From Glutinoglossum americanum (Eukaryota > Ascomycota > Geoglossomycetes > Geoglossales > Geoglossaceae), in the NCBI GenBank assembly GCA_020080175.1, contig JAGHQL010000079.1, forward strand, positions 51,214 through 115,213: a DNA stretch of 64,000 bases. Reading direction: 5' to 3'. The translations under genes and the position numbers were made by a program. Below, piece by piece: positions 32,855 to 44,274 of the stretch. The notes beneath the pieces are model-generated. The model was given only the letters and a program-made list of their open reading frames with translations, did not search any database and was not told where the DNA came from. Positions within the stretch are counted from its first letter, which is position 1. The number at the start of each line of letters is the position of its first letter.

Positions 32855-34176
32855 AAAGCGCCCAGAAGCCAGGCTCTGCCCCCCTGGCCGCCTCCGCGAC
32901 ACTCCCTCTTCGGGCAAGGCCGCGCCATCCATGCACGCAGCCCCGCCAATCAGCGGCCGCGACGCGCAACCCTTCCCCCATCCGGCGTGCCGCCATGGGC
33001 CTTTTTCCCTCCACCAATTTTCCCGCGACCGACACAAGAATTAATCCATTCTTCCAGCCGTCTCGAACGCCGCTCCACACTCGGGACGCTCTTTTTTCCC
33101 ACGGATGTCTTGCCTCGTTCAGCTCCCTCGGTGCTTCGATGCGCGGTAATCGGAGATCCGATCCGTCGCATGCTAAAGCCGTTTTGACTTTTGTCGCTCG
33201 TCGAGAGGCGCACCATCCATCCATCCCTCGCGTTTCACTCGCGCGCGTTCAGGAAACATGCGACCGGACGGACAAAGCATTAACCATCCACCGGGAAGCG
33301 CATCGCTCATCCTCCACCCTCGCCCCGCGCACGCTTCGATCCTTTCATCTTCTCGATCGTCTTGAACACTTCAAAGCGTTCTCGGGCGGATACGGTGGAT
33401 TTCAAATCGACCCTCCAGCGACTATCCAGCGCGGCCTTTTCTCCGACCGTCGACTGTTGCAGCGGTGTGGGCTCCGTCGTGGAGCGACTACTGTGCGACC
33501 TCGGCCGCGAGGAAAGATTGCCTGGTTGACGATGACGAAAAGCATAATGGTGCCGAGGCTGGCGCCTCATCGTCTCTATTTCTTCGGCTCAAGAAACTTC
33601 AGCTAGTTGGAGTGAGTCTCGGAGGAGAGAGAGTTGTGGTGTGGATTTGGTTTGGGCATCGAGCAAAGGATCCACAAGGCTACAGCAAGGCCGACTAACC
33701 CCGCTCCGTTGCCTTCAACCGCAACCAATCCTCCGCAGTCAGCCGTATTTTACACACATGTTACTCTGTTGCCTCACCGATATCCTCCCATTCAGTCGGG
33801 ATTTGTTGTTGACAAAGGTTAGGCAGCGAGACACCGTTGGCTGTTGCGACGATGCATGGCTGGGTTCGTCATTGTGCCATCACATGCCAACGCTAGATGC
33901 CCATCCGTGTTTAAGCATTGGACACTGTTAGCCGCTTGCAGCTGAGATCCGCCTCATCATTCATGTCGGGTCTCGCCGGCAGATGCCACTAGCTCGTCTC
34001 TATTTCGTCTATTTTCTCCTGAGGCCAGATCTCCCAGATGTTTTTCCCAGACGTTCTTTCCCGGATGCTTTTCCCAGCTGTTCGTCCTTGAGAATTCGGG
34101 AGCAGAGCATCCTGACGGGGTCTTGGGTCGCGAGCGCGGCCTGTTCGCAGGTAAACCAATCGCAGGGATTTTCGTT

Positions 34177-34207
34177 ACTTTGACCGCTCGTCGCAAGCGG
34201 TCAAAGT
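34177..34207. repeat. perfect 12-bp inverted repeat with 7-nt loop
   Basis: Arms ACTTTGACCGCT (34177-34188) and AGCGGTCAAAGT (34196-34207) are exact reverse complements around the loop CGTCGCA. The hairpin sits in gene-free DNA. Confidence 0.9.
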
Positions 34208-34499
34208 GGCGTATCATGTAACGCGCACTCCCCCCGAGCAAGCTTTTATTTCATTGAGAGGGTTACAGTAAGAAATCTTGCTTTTGGTCCGGTGGTAATC
34301 CCGGATCTCCCAGCCAATCTAGAAATAGAGAGACAATAAAAGAACGGTGACGCGATGATGCGAGATGAACAAAGGCACAAGAAGCCAAAAAAAAAAACAT
34401 CTGGCTGTTGCGCCGCATGACGGCAACACGCACAAAGAAAGATCCGGGACGCAATAGGGCCTGCCGCAGGACGTGAGTTGTTGTTTTAGGCGACCCAAA

Positions 34500-35270
34500 A
34501 GAAGAAAAAAACCGCACGGGCGGCGGTGCCCAGAGAGAGAGAGAGAGAGAGAAAAAAAAAAGAGTTCCGCGGACCACGCAAAAAAGCGGAAGATGCGCAA
34601 AGAAACAGCATCGCAGGACACACAAAAGGGAAAACCAGAAACCTCTCTCCCTCTCCCTCTCCCTCCCTCTCTCGGAGAAACGGGCGGCCCCAAGAAAAAA
34701 AAATAAAAAATAAAAATAAAACAAACAACAAAAACGTGGAATCCCCCCTCCCCACCCCCCCCAAAAAAAAAAAGCCCTCGGTCCGACTTTACCGCCCCCC
34801 AAGTCCCGCTATGCCCCCCTGCAGCGCATTTGGTAAAAAAAAAAAAAAAAAGGAAAAAGGGAGGCGAGGGAAATAGGGGAGGGTGCGCCCCCCCTGCGTG
34901 ATGAGGTGCGATCGCCACGCTGCTTTTAGGGGGGTAGGGGGAAATGAGGCCAGGGGGGGTTGAGGGTTTTTTTTGATTGTTTCGGTTCTTGCTGGGTTTA
35001 TTGTGGGTTTTTTTTTTTACTTGCGAGGGGGAAATGGGGGTCGTCGTCGGTCTATTTGGTTTTTTTTTTTTTTTTTTGGGTGTGATTTGGGGTTTTTTGG
35101 TTGGTGGGTTGGTGTCTTTTTATTTTGGGTTTAGGGTGGGGGGGTTTTGGGTGGGTGGGGATTGGGACGAGGTGGTTTTTTTTTTTTTTTTTAGACTGTT
35201 CCTTTTTTGTTGGGGGGATATCTGGTGTCTGGGAGGAAAGAGAGAGAGAGAGAGAGAGAGAGAGGGGTTG
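34500..35270. repeat. simple-sequence block: (GA)n, A- and T-runs, G+T-rich strand
   Basis: (AG)n at about 34532-34552 and again at about 35237-35264. A-runs lie at about 34552-34561 and 34835-34850. T-runs lie at about 35060-35077 and 35178-35192. Between about 34925 and 35220 the plus strand is made almost only of G and T, with many GGGG clusters. Confidence 0.85.
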
Positions 35271-35907
35271 TTTCTTGATGCGGAATCTGACTTTTATATC
35301 GGTAGGTCCTTGAGCTAATTAAGGAAAGGGAAATATTGGGGGTTGGGGGCGGGTTTTGTGCATATTTTATTTTGCTTTTTTCTTCCTTCGTCCCCCGTCG
35401 TTTCTAGAAAAAAGCTCGGGAGTTGGGGGTGTGGGCTGTGGCTGGGATGGTGCTCCCCCAGTTACGGCGGGTGGGGAATCTTCCGGGATGCCATCGGGGA
35501 TTATTTGGTCTGGCTTACAAAGTACGGACGGCGGACGCGCCGCGTATAATATCTGATCCTATTCTTCGTTGAGTTCTAGTCGTCGTCTTGTGGCCGCCTG
35601 ATCGTACAGTCTATCGATCGATTCGTATACATATATAAGTACATACACGAATAAGGAAAAGCGAAAAGCGCTGAGAACTGGGTCGTGATCTTTGTTGTTT
35701 GTTTTCATGTAGACGAAGAGCCGTCTGCCTGGTCGTTAATCGTTCAATTGTTGTCGGGGTGGAGTGGGAGGAAGGAAAGAAAGCAGCAAGCATGCTATAC
35801 AATCTATTATTTTGTCCAATGTCGCCATTTCCGCACTTCGGTATCATCGCTCAGACGCACGTATACAATCTGCTATTCAAACAACGCCCGAGAGGACAAG
35901 CGACCGC

Positions 35908-38900
35908 CTATGCGGCGAAATTTAACTCCCTCATAAACCACGTGAAGATTTGATAAACGGGGTTCCGCTCCTGGATGGGCGGCTTGCAATCCCCTGCGCT
36001 CATATCCCAATTCCAATCGAAAACGCGTCTGACAAAACTGCCCTTCCACGGTCCAGTCCGCGTCCTCCAGTCTGACAACATCGGCTCTCCTAGCGGCTCC
36101 AGGCGCAACACGTTCACCCAGATCCAGGTCAGTGGACGCGTGAGTTGAAGGAGAGTCGTCCAGGGGTGCGGGTAGCATTGCTCGTGGTATGGCAGCCAAC
36201 CAAGGTGCTTGGGCGGCGGGCCGGAGGCAGCCTCGACGGGCGTGACGGAGTGGATGCTGGTTGGGGTATTAGCTGAAAGGTAATGAGCGGGCGGGCGGGG
36301 TGTAGGCATATATCATATATCATATATCATGTATTGAAGGATGGGAATATATGAAGGGGGTAAGATGGGGAAGCAGGCTTACAAGAAGAGCATCTCTATG
36401 GTGGCGTATATCCAGAAGAAACACCACGCATAGAAGGACCACCGCAACCACCGCCACCTGCGGTTGAATAATACCGAACGGATGAATGACCGAACGGACT
36501 TCTTTCCCGGAATCCTGATGGTGAGGGTAAAATCGTTGCCGTTAGCCGTGACCGCATCCGGCGTCCTAACCCACATGGCTCCGGCATCTTGGGTCATCTT
36601 GCTCTCCAGACCCTCAATGCCCCGTTTCGCTTCGGCGATCTCGGTTTGCAGTGTCCGGAGGCGCCGGTTCAGGCACTCGTAGACGAGCATCTCGCGCTGT
36701 CGCTCCCGCTCTGCGTTGGTTAAGGGGCGTGGCCGGTCTGGGATGTGTGTTGCGTCTCCAGTGGGAATGGCGGCATAGGTGTCGTCAGCATCGTCGGGGT
36801 TGAAGTCGAAGAGGGAGGAGAGATCGGTGTCGTTTCCAAGCGCATCCTTTGGTTTTGCGCTTGCGACCTCTGCCTGGCGCCTGGTGGTGGGGATCGCGGG
36901 CTCGGATTTCCTTCGCCGGGGGATCATGTCGGGTTTGCTTGGTCGATCTTTCAAGCCGCCACTGCGGGTGTAGAGCGGACTAGAGCTGGGGCCACGGATG
37001 AAGTCCCGCAGGCCTAAGGCGGAGATCTCGCTGTCCACGTCGTAGTCTGACGGCGGCGAACCAGGATCGCTGCTTGTAGCTTGTGCCGCCGGCGTATCCA
37101 CCCAAGCACCTGGGCCACGGACGTGGAATGAGGGCGTCGGTTCCTCAAACTTGAGTGACCTCGGGAGTCTAGGGGTGGTGGAGTTGTCCTCGAGGTCATG
37201 CTGAGCCACTCTGTCGTCCAAAGTCTTTTGCTTATCATCCGTTGGATTGGGACTACTGCTAGTCGCCCTAGAAAGCCTCCTCAGGACGTCTCTTGAATCG
37301 TGTCCGTCGATGTCCGACTTCTTATCGTTTCCTTCGCTATACGGTCTATTGCTGTTGGGCCGGCTGTGTTGCTGCGAACTTTTGAAGATTGTTATCGGTG
37401 TGAAAGGAATTTGTTCACCCTCTCCGACGAACACACTCGCGACTGGGATCGAGGCCGAATTTTTGTTCTCTTTGATCTTTTCATCTTCCGCCCCCTTCAC
37501 CACTCCTCGTTGGGAAGAACTTCCCTCTGACCTAACCGAGCTCCTCCTATCACGCTTGTAATCCGGCTTTTCTTCTGACGATGTGCGAGATCTCAAACTC
37601 TCCCTTGATGTCCTCTCTTTGATCTCGCCCAGCCGATTCGTTGTCACGGCACGGTCCCTCAGCGATTCAATCTCTCTTTCGCGTATTGTGTCTAATAAAG
37701 TGCTCCGGTTTTGATGTGGTAGGCTTTCCTGTGGCGGTGGAGTCGGTTCCTCTCGTTCCCGCATCCTATCGACCGAAGATTTCTGGGGTCTCGCTTGTGG
37801 ACCTGCCTCAACTTGAGCCTGCGAGTTTGGAAGCAACGTGGGTTCATCTTCGATCGATGGGAGAGGGACATCCTCTGCCATGGCCGGCCCATTCACCGTG
37901 TCTCTCTCAACTTCCTCAGTCTGTCTATGAAGACCTTCCTTCCCCCCGACGCCCACGATTCTCTCCAGCCACTCTGTCCCGTGCCTGCCCTTCCGGCCCC
38001 AGTCTCTTGGTATCTGTACTGGCGGATCTGGGATCTTCATGCTTGCCATATTGTCATTGGCCGCCTCGTCGATTGTATCTCTCCTCTCCAAGTTCTCAGT
38101 AGAAAGTCCACTGCCGGCCCTCGGTTTTGAAAAGACCCTCGCATCACTGCTTAGGGCACCATGAACTCTCTGCTGATCTTTTGCGTAGGTGGATAGCAAA
38201 CGACCAAACGAATCATCCGTCTCATCTGCGATGATCGACGATATGCCTGATATGGCAGTATGACCGGATCCCGCTGTATTATTCTCTTTGTCGTCAAAAT
38301 AGTTCGCGTCGGTGACCCCTGTCCCTCCCGCCGCTTGCGGTGAGCCCATTATTGTAGCAGTGGAGTTGAGCAGGTGCTGCAGGCGCATCTCATCTATCTC
38401 CGCGTTTTCAAGACCTGCCATATCGGTACCTTCGCATCCTAGCAACTCGCTCAGCGGGATTTTCGCAATGTCTGGTTATGCGGTGTTGCGTAAGTACTCG
38501 GCTCATGTTTCGATTCCTCTCTCAATCGCTCTGGATAGTATAATCACTTACCAGCAGATATATCCCCTATCCCTTCTATCCCTTCTATCCCCACCATAGA
38601 TGAAATCTCCGCATCCACTACCCGCTGATAGGCCTCTTTGAGTCCGTTAGAAGAGTTTGCAGCTGTAGCTAAACTAGCAGACGGGTTCTTTGATCGCCGT
38701 CTATCGCGATAGAATCCCGGCACACTGGTTCCACCGCCCCGCAGCAAGGGCGCAGGGCGCTTGAAGCTTGGGGATTCGTGCTTTGCCTGTGCCTCGTATT
38801 CCCTCTGATGGTACTCCCCAATTCCTTCCTCTTCTCCTTGGTTTCGTTCTTGTGACCCATCCATGATTTCAGCTGCGGCTTCGAAGGCACCCTTCAATGT

Positions 38901-39185
38901 CCTTGCCGCACCAGTACGCAGAAAGCGTCTCTGACCCGTTCCAGCCTCGTCGTTGTGATTATCACCGGTCTCCTTGTTGCGGTCTGAAGACTCCGAGCGT
39001 ATTGGGATGCTGCTTGGATTTAAACCAACTGTCTTTCTCCTGGATGTAAATAGCGGCTTGTCACTCCCGATTCCAGCGGTAGGGCGTGTGAGGTATGCAG
39101 CAGGTCGTTCCCCCACAGCGCTAAACTCTGTGTTCTCCGTAGTGAGGGCGTTGCGCTCATTCTGCGACTGGGACGAAGAAGCCAT
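35908..39185 (-). CDS. Large Ser-rich protein with C-terminal membrane segment
   Basis: Three exons: 39185..38552, 38471..36383 and 36256..35908, encoding 1023 aa. Phases agree. Joins read GDISA-DIAKIPLSELLG and TIEMLF-FIHSVTPVEAASG; the last acceptor is AACCAG after a CTAAT branch. Most of the protein is hydrophilic, charged and probably disordered. A helical segment lies near residues 805-835 (NRRLRTLQTEIAEAKRGIEG). One membrane helix follows around residues 885-910 (RWLRWSFYAWCFFWIYATIE), then an aromatic-rich C-terminal domain (LGWLPYHEQCYPHPW, RPLTWIWVNVLRLEP, PVYQIFTWFMREL). I do not recognise the family. A tail-anchored or single-pass protein of the ER or nuclear envelope would fit. 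Low-complexity GIEGIEGIGD is encoded by a short tandem repeat near 38560-38600. Confidence 0.72.
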
Positions 39186-39587
39186 TAAAGACGAGGGCCA
39201 CTTTAAAGTAGAATACGTAGGTACTTCTAGCGCATTTCTGGGAGCACTGCAAGCAGGCTTTGAGAGCGTTAGACGTGCCGCGGAATTCGGGAACCTGCGT
39301 TGCGCTGATGCGATGATTCTTTGTTGATGATGTTGGGCGCGTTGTACAAAAAGTTCACGGAGTTTGCCGAAACTTCAAAACAATAAACAGGTTTGACTTC
39401 TATATTGGATAAATAGCATAAACTTTGCCATGTACCTAACTTACAAACTTCGTAGTGTTTACTGTTTATTATTTGAATAGAGCTCCATTAGCATCATGCA
39501 GCATATTGGTATTATTTCTCTGAATTAATGGGAGGACATGTTACTCTTGGCTGATGTCCACCTGTTTCAAGTGAACCCTCATGAGGG
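39186..39587. promoter_or_regulatory. upstream region of the 1023-aa gene
   Basis: A 402-bp stretch lies between two minus-strand genes. No coding segment was recognised. Confidence 0.4.
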
Positions 39588-40860
39588 CTAACCAAAGTTT
39601 TGCTTGGCCAAAGCCCTTAGCATAGCCATTGTCTTTTCTTCCTTAACACGGTGTTCTAGCAGACGCTCTTCCCTCTCAGCAGCTCGGGTCTATGTATAGT
39701 GCCTAATTAGTTCCTCTGACTCATGACAGAACATGCCGTATATACGACGGTCAGAGGGGCCTCACCCTCAGCATCTCCTCCTTCCTAAGTTCTCTCTCAT
39801 TCTTTTTCCTCTCCACCTCCTTTTTCTTCTTCTTAAACCCCTCTAGGCTATCGTCGCCCATCAAATCAGCCTCTCCAACTTCCTCGATAGGTGACTTCTC
39901 CCTGAACGCGCGCATCTTATCGTTGACTTCCCGCTTCTTCTCCAATTGGCGCTCTCGTGTACCAGCATCTGCGCGAGGCACAAGTTCGTCAAGCTGCTCC
40001 TTTTGCAACTTACGATCCATTTTGCGAGAGAGGCGGAGATCTTCGCGAGAGGCAAGCATATCCTCCATTTCCATTTCTTTGAAGTGAAAAGCTCAGCCTG
40101 CGCAATTCGTAAGGGACGTAGTATTTGAGAGAGCTTACCTCGGCGTAACTCTAGATCATCCATTTTCGGAATTGCAGGTCCAGACCTTTTAGCGCTGCTT
40201 CGCTGTTTGGGTAACGCTGGCCCTACCACGTCATCATCGCTATCCTCATCCTCAGCCACCGAGGGCAGATTTTCCGAAACTCCGTAGTCGGGAGAGGCAC
40301 GCCGCTGACCTGATGGCTGATCCGATCTTTCAAATGAAGAAGCTGATTCCTGAGCTTTATTCTTCGTAGATGGATCATACCAGCCTTCAGCTAGCTCTCC
40401 ATGGTTCCTCGCAGATGTTAGCATGATTCCTCTAAAAGCGATTACGGTTCTGTTCGTTCTCCCTCCACAAGCTCTGGAACAGAACTTACCATCGGTCCAC
40501 AAATCTTTTCCATCTCCCTTTGATCTCGTCTTCATCAAGATCTTCTAAAACTAGTTGTTTCTGTATGTCCAGGTATAGACCAAACATTGACTTATACATA
40601 TCAAAGTCATGCTTGGATAATTTCCGGGCATTAAAAGGAAGGACTACTGGCCCAGCAACTCTCCTTGGTGAACGGGTGCGCTTTCGTTTGTGGCGGGCGG
40701 GTTGGTGATAATGATGACGATGGCGGCGCTTACGATCCGGGGAGCCTGAGCGATGTCGGCGATGAGATGATTCTCGATATGGAGAGCGAGAATGCGAGGT
40801 ATTGAAATTGTCAGGGCTATACTCCTTTAAGTTGGGGGGCTTGGGATTTTGGTCTGGCAT
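39588..40860 (-). CDS. Arg/Ser-rich nuclear protein, possibly splicing-associated
   Basis: Four exons: 40860..40490, 40407..40139, 40076..39766 and 39689..39588, encoding 350 aa with consistent phases. The N-terminus contains a basic, His/Arg/Ser-rich stretch (residues about 20-60: SPYRESSHRRHRSGSPDRKR, then RKRTRSPRR). A folded segment follows (FDMYKSMFGLYLDIQKQLVL, WKRFVDRW-NHGELAEGWYDP), then VVGPALPK, IPKMDDLELRRE-MEMEDMLA and a long charged coiled coil. The end is VKEEKTMAMLRALAKQNFG. RS content, GPALP and the coiled coil are typical of spliceosome-associated proteins. I do not recognise the exact family. The start was set at MPDQNPKPP rather than a Met 33 codons upstream. Divergent from the CCDC174-like gene. 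Confidence 0.7.
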
Positions 40861-41128
40861 TGTTGTAGTCGTAGATCTCCCGCTGCGGAATGGGGGAAGT
40901 AAGCACAGGGTAGCGAGTTGTCCATTCGGGCATGTATCTCGTGCCTTCCACTTCACCACAGCGTTATATTCGCCGCCGATTTGTAAAAAGGATGAATTAG
41001 GTGGTTTCTGAGTCTTGGTAGGATGTATATGTATGTATGGACAGAATTCGGGTGTGGTGCATAGGTGCGGCTGCCCCTACCATTTATCTTTTGAGGGTAT
41101 TTGGGGATCCACGTTATCACCCGTAAAT
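40861..41128. promoter_or_regulatory. short divergent promoter (268 bp)
   Basis: The only DNA between the start codons of two nuclear-protein genes read in opposite directions, so it probably serves both. Confidence 0.45.
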
Positions 41129-42190
41129 ATGTCGGCGAAGACCCCGCTATATGGCCTACCGCGTCCCAAATCGTCCGCCAAAGCAGTATCCTCTTCAAAC
41201 TCTCTAACATTCGCTTCGGAGCTCCAATCCCTTCTCGCTGCCGATTCAGGCAAGTCGCGAACTTCTGGCGGTAGAGTTAGGCCTCGAAGCACCAACAATA
41301 ACATCTTTACCTCTCACAACCGGAATGCGGAGAAGCGAGCTGCAAAGGATCTGGATGACGGCGGTAATGGGGTCTCAGGGGATCTTAGGCGGTCAGACAT
41401 AGGGGGTGTTGATGATGTCGTCTTGCATCGGTCAAAGCGAAGGATGGAAGAGAAGGCGCGGTTGTATGCGGCGATGAAGCGTGGGGATTACGTCCCGCCA
41501 GAGGGCAAAGGCAGGGGAGACGAGAAGGGACTCGTAGATTTCGATAGGAAATGGGCAGAGAGTGAAGCTCGCGGTGAATGCGATAACTACGAGACTTCGT
41601 CCGACGAAGATGACAACGCTAGCGAGGATTTGATAGAGTTTACGGATGAATTTGGACGGCAACGGACAGGCACGAAGGTTCAAGCAGAAAGAGAAGCTCT
41701 CCGCCAAAAGGCCCAAGAATCAGGCCGGTCAGAACAATTCTCCGCGCGGCCAGCGGCTCCCGAAAAGCTCATATATGGAGACACTATCCAAACCTCCGCC
41801 TTCAACCCGGACGAGTCCATTACAGAGCAGATGGCTTCATTAGTCGCGAAACGGGACCGTTCACCCACCCCGCCGGAGGAAGTGCACTACGACGCATACG
41901 CCGAAGTGCGAACTAAAGGCGTGGGGTTTTATGCCTTTTCGAAGGATGCGGAGGCTCGGAAACAGGAGATGGAGGCGCTGAAGAAGGAGAGGGATGAGAC
42001 GGAGAAGAGTCGGGTAGAGCTAGCTCGGAGGAAGGAGAGGAGGATGAAGGAGGTTGAGGAGAGGAGGCGGAGGATTAAGGAGCAAAGGGGGAAGGGGCAG
42101 GCTGAGAGGTTTTTGAATGACCTGATGGGGGAGATAGGCAGCACTCGGTCTGTAGGTGACGACCAGAGGTCTGAAGACGTAAAGGATTAG
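41129..42190 (+). CDS. CCDC174-like (DUF4078) nuclear coiled-coil protein
   Basis: A single exon of 353 aa beginning MSAKTPLYGLPRPKSSAKAV. The middle has YAAMKRGDYVPPEG, VDFDRKWAE, SSDEDD and EFTDEFGRQRTGT. The C-terminal third carries VHYDAYAEVRTKGVGFYAFS followed by a long charged helix (EARKQEMEALKKERDETEKS onwards). The GVGFYxFS block plus helix is the DUF4078/CCDC174 signature; the human protein is linked to the exon-junction complex. The open frame extends 38 codons upstream, but that part is unlike the family, so the Met at 41129 is preferred. A nuclear role is inferred from the family. Confidence 0.82.
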   Translation: MSAKTPLYGLPRPKSSAKAVSSSNSLTFASELQSLLAADSGKSRTSGGRVRPRSTNNNIFTSHNRNAEKRAAKDLDDGGNGVSGDLRRSDIGGVDDVVLHRSKRRMEEKARLYAAMKRGDYVPPEGKGRGDEKGLVDFDRKWAESEARGECDNYETSSDEDDNASEDLIEFTDEFGRQRTGTKVQAEREALRQKAQESGRSEQFSARPAAPEKLIYGDTIQTSAFNPDESITEQMASLVAKRDRSPTPPEEVHYDAYAEVRTKGVGFYAFSKDAEARKQEMEALKKERDETEKSRVELARRKERRMKEVEERRRRIKEQRGKGQAERFLNDLMGEIGSTRSVGDDQRSEDVKD

Positions 42191-42665
42191 GATGCTCTAA
42201 ATAATTCAGTTACTAGTGAGTAATACAAAATAACCTAGTTTTCTTAGAAAACAAAATCAGGAGCTGCATTTACTACTTCTCTATGGAATTAGTCTAACTG
42301 CATTGGCCGCCCTGGATAAACGTAAACATTGAAAACTTCAAAAAGTCTTGCCCTCCTCAGATATTATAAAAGGAACTATTTGAAAAATAAAACAGCCGTA
42401 GTCATAACTTCTTTTCATCTTTTTGTTTAATTTTGTCTGAGATCGAAAATGGGATAGCCGGTTCGACTCCATGTAAAAAGTAATCTATTGGGCCGATAGG
42501 AAAGAAGAGTTGGGGAATGATAGGGTTGAGCGAATCAATCCTCTTCTCTATAGCGAAAGAAAGCCGGTAAGCATATGTGCGTTTGCTTTATCATTGCATT
42601 CATGTCCATTATCCCTTCCACCCCGCTGGCCTTGCCTTTCGTGCTGAGAAAAACACAGATTGTAC
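42191..42665. other. AT-rich convergent 3' region
   Basis: The stretch lies between the stops of the CCDC174-like gene (+) and ERG13 (-). No gene was recognised. A TTCGA-containing stretch near 42465 was checked as a tRNA T-arm and does not fold. Confidence 0.45.
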
Positions 42666-44274
42666 TTAAGCTTTGATTTCATACTGTCTCCTGAACATGT
42701 CGTCAACGCCAGTTAGATAGTAGGTGCCTTGAGCGATGGTCTCCGGGTTGCCTTGTGGTTTGTAGTCCTTTTGCAAGTGTGCCTTTTCGCGTAGGACGCA
42801 CATCTCATCGTACACCTCGGGTGCGACTGTGCGCCTTGCCGACAACCTGGCGTGGACATCCAGCTTCTCCTTTATCTCCGTGGTGGGCCCTACAATCTTC
42901 AAGGAAAATAGAGAGCTGGCCAGCCCCGAGCCGTAACTAAACACACCCACCCTTTTACCCTGTAGCGTCTCGGAGTCCACGTTGGTCAGTAAACTGACCA
43001 ATCCGGCGTACACGCTAGCGCAATACATGTTCCCGCACATTGTGGGGACCTCGATCGAAGGTTGTACGCGCTCCTGGAACTTCTTCTTAGAGAGGCTCAT
43101 GAATGTCTTCTCGACGACCTTATCACTAAGGGACTTCTTGTAGTCGAGATCCCGGAGTTCGGCCGGGACGTCGACGAAGACCTCGCTATTGGGACTGCTG
43201 AGGTAGTCGTTGTAGAGGAGGCGAGCGTATGATTTAGAAACGAGTTTGCAAGTTGGAGCGTGGAAGACGAAGTAGTTAAAGCGGTCGAGCGCAGGTTTGT
43301 CGGAATCACTGGGAGACGTGCCATGGACCCCGTTAGTGATATGGACCCCGTTGGTGACATGGTAGCCATTGACGCCATTCATGCCGTTGGTGATGTGGCC
43401 ATTCGTTTGAGGGGCAGGCTTGGAAAGAGCCGCTTCGCGTTTGTTGTAGGCTTTGTAGCAAGCATCGACAGCTTCAGTGTAGCATTTTATGGAATACTGT
43501 CCATCAACGATTGGATATTCACTGGTCAGGTCTGCCTTGTAGAAGTCGTAGGCATGCTGCATGTAACTCCCACGGAGACCTGGCTCGAGGGCGAGAGAAG
43601 CGTTGGGGCCCACTAGCATGGCGATGACACCAGCACCACCAGTCGGCCTGGCATTGCCTTTCTTATAAAGCGCAATGTCCCCGGCAACGACGATGGCGTC
43701 GCGTCCATCCCAGGCCGACGATTCGACCCAGTTGACAGAGTTAAAGAGAGCATTCGTGCCCCCGTAGCAAGCATTGACCGTGTCGACACCCTCGATGCTT
43801 GTGTTTCCAGATGGAGAAAAAAGTTGCATGAGGACTGACTTGACAGACTTTGACTTATCAAGGAGAGTCTCAGTGCCCACCTCCAGACGACCGATGGACA
43901 TGGGGTCAATGGAATACTTTCTGAGTAGGGAGGAAACAGCGGTCAAGGCGAAAGAGTAGATATCTGCAACATTGTCCATACAACTAAGCTGATGTTCACT
44001 GAAATGAGAGGAATTGATGATATAAGGGTACCAACCTTCTCTATCATCGCAGAAGCTCATCTTCGTCTGGCCAAGGCCAATTGTATATTTCCCTTGGCTG
44101 ACGCCATCGAATTTTTCGAGTTCGGCTTGGTCGACACACTTGAAGGGTAGGTAATCAGTAGGATATCCATTTAGTTTTATCGAGCAAGTAGACTTGCGTG
44201 GCGAAAGTACGTACCTGGCTGGGGAAATAGATCTCTATGGCCTTGATGCCAACATTTTGAGGGCGTGAGGACAT
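42666..44274 (-). CDS. ERG13: Hydroxymethylglutaryl-CoA synthase
   Basis: Three exons: 44274..44215, 44138..44036 and 43963..42666, encoding 486 aa. The enzyme condenses acetoacetyl-CoA and acetyl-CoA to HMG-CoA at the start of the mevalonate/sterol pathway. Joins read [19 protein letters not shown] and [18 protein letters not shown]; reading through the second intron in frame would add about 25 foreign residues. Visible active-site blocks are [15 protein letters not shown] (Glu), VNACYGGT (nucleophilic Cys, residue about 120) and [15 protein letters not shown] (His). After the [11 protein letters not shown] segment there is a Gly/Asn-rich insertion of about 30 residues with repeated ITNGV/HVTNG units, lengthening the protein beyond the usual 455-470 aa. 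No membrane segment; probably cytosolic. Confidence 0.96.

Larger units (their letters stand above)
31866..35907. other. 4-kb region upstream of TBP without recognised gene; low complexity
   Basis: It contains a (GA)n tract close to the TBP start, a 9-bp tandem repeat, a 12-bp perfect hairpin and a purine-then-G+T-rich simple-sequence block (34500-35270). Open frames of up to about 200 aa occur on both strands but are products of composition bias. I see nothing that supports a protein gene. The proximal part is presumably the TBP promoter. Confidence 0.5.

Noticed and set aside
32624-33606. Overlapping plus- and minus-strand frames of 87-203 aa upstream of TBP
   Set aside because: Several frames are open together because of GC-rich composition; none shows a family motif.
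34263-34918. Minus-strand frames of 92-199 aa rich in Phe and Leu
   Set aside because: They are translations of A-runs and (GA)n repeats with no domain or normal composition.
34977-35318. Plus-strand frame of 113 aa rich in Phe, Gly and Val
   Set aside because: It only reads the G+T-rich simple sequence.
42455-42480. GGTTCGACTCC, resembling a tRNA T-arm
   Set aside because: The flanks do not pair as a five-base T-stem, and no D-arm, anticodon arm or acceptor stem can be laid out around it.
43964-44060. In-frame extension of the main ERG13 exon to a Met at 44060
   Set aside because: This stretch contains a GTTGGT donor and a TTGCAG acceptor. Splicing it out restores the conserved CDDRE-DIYSF, and real N-terminal exons exist upstream.
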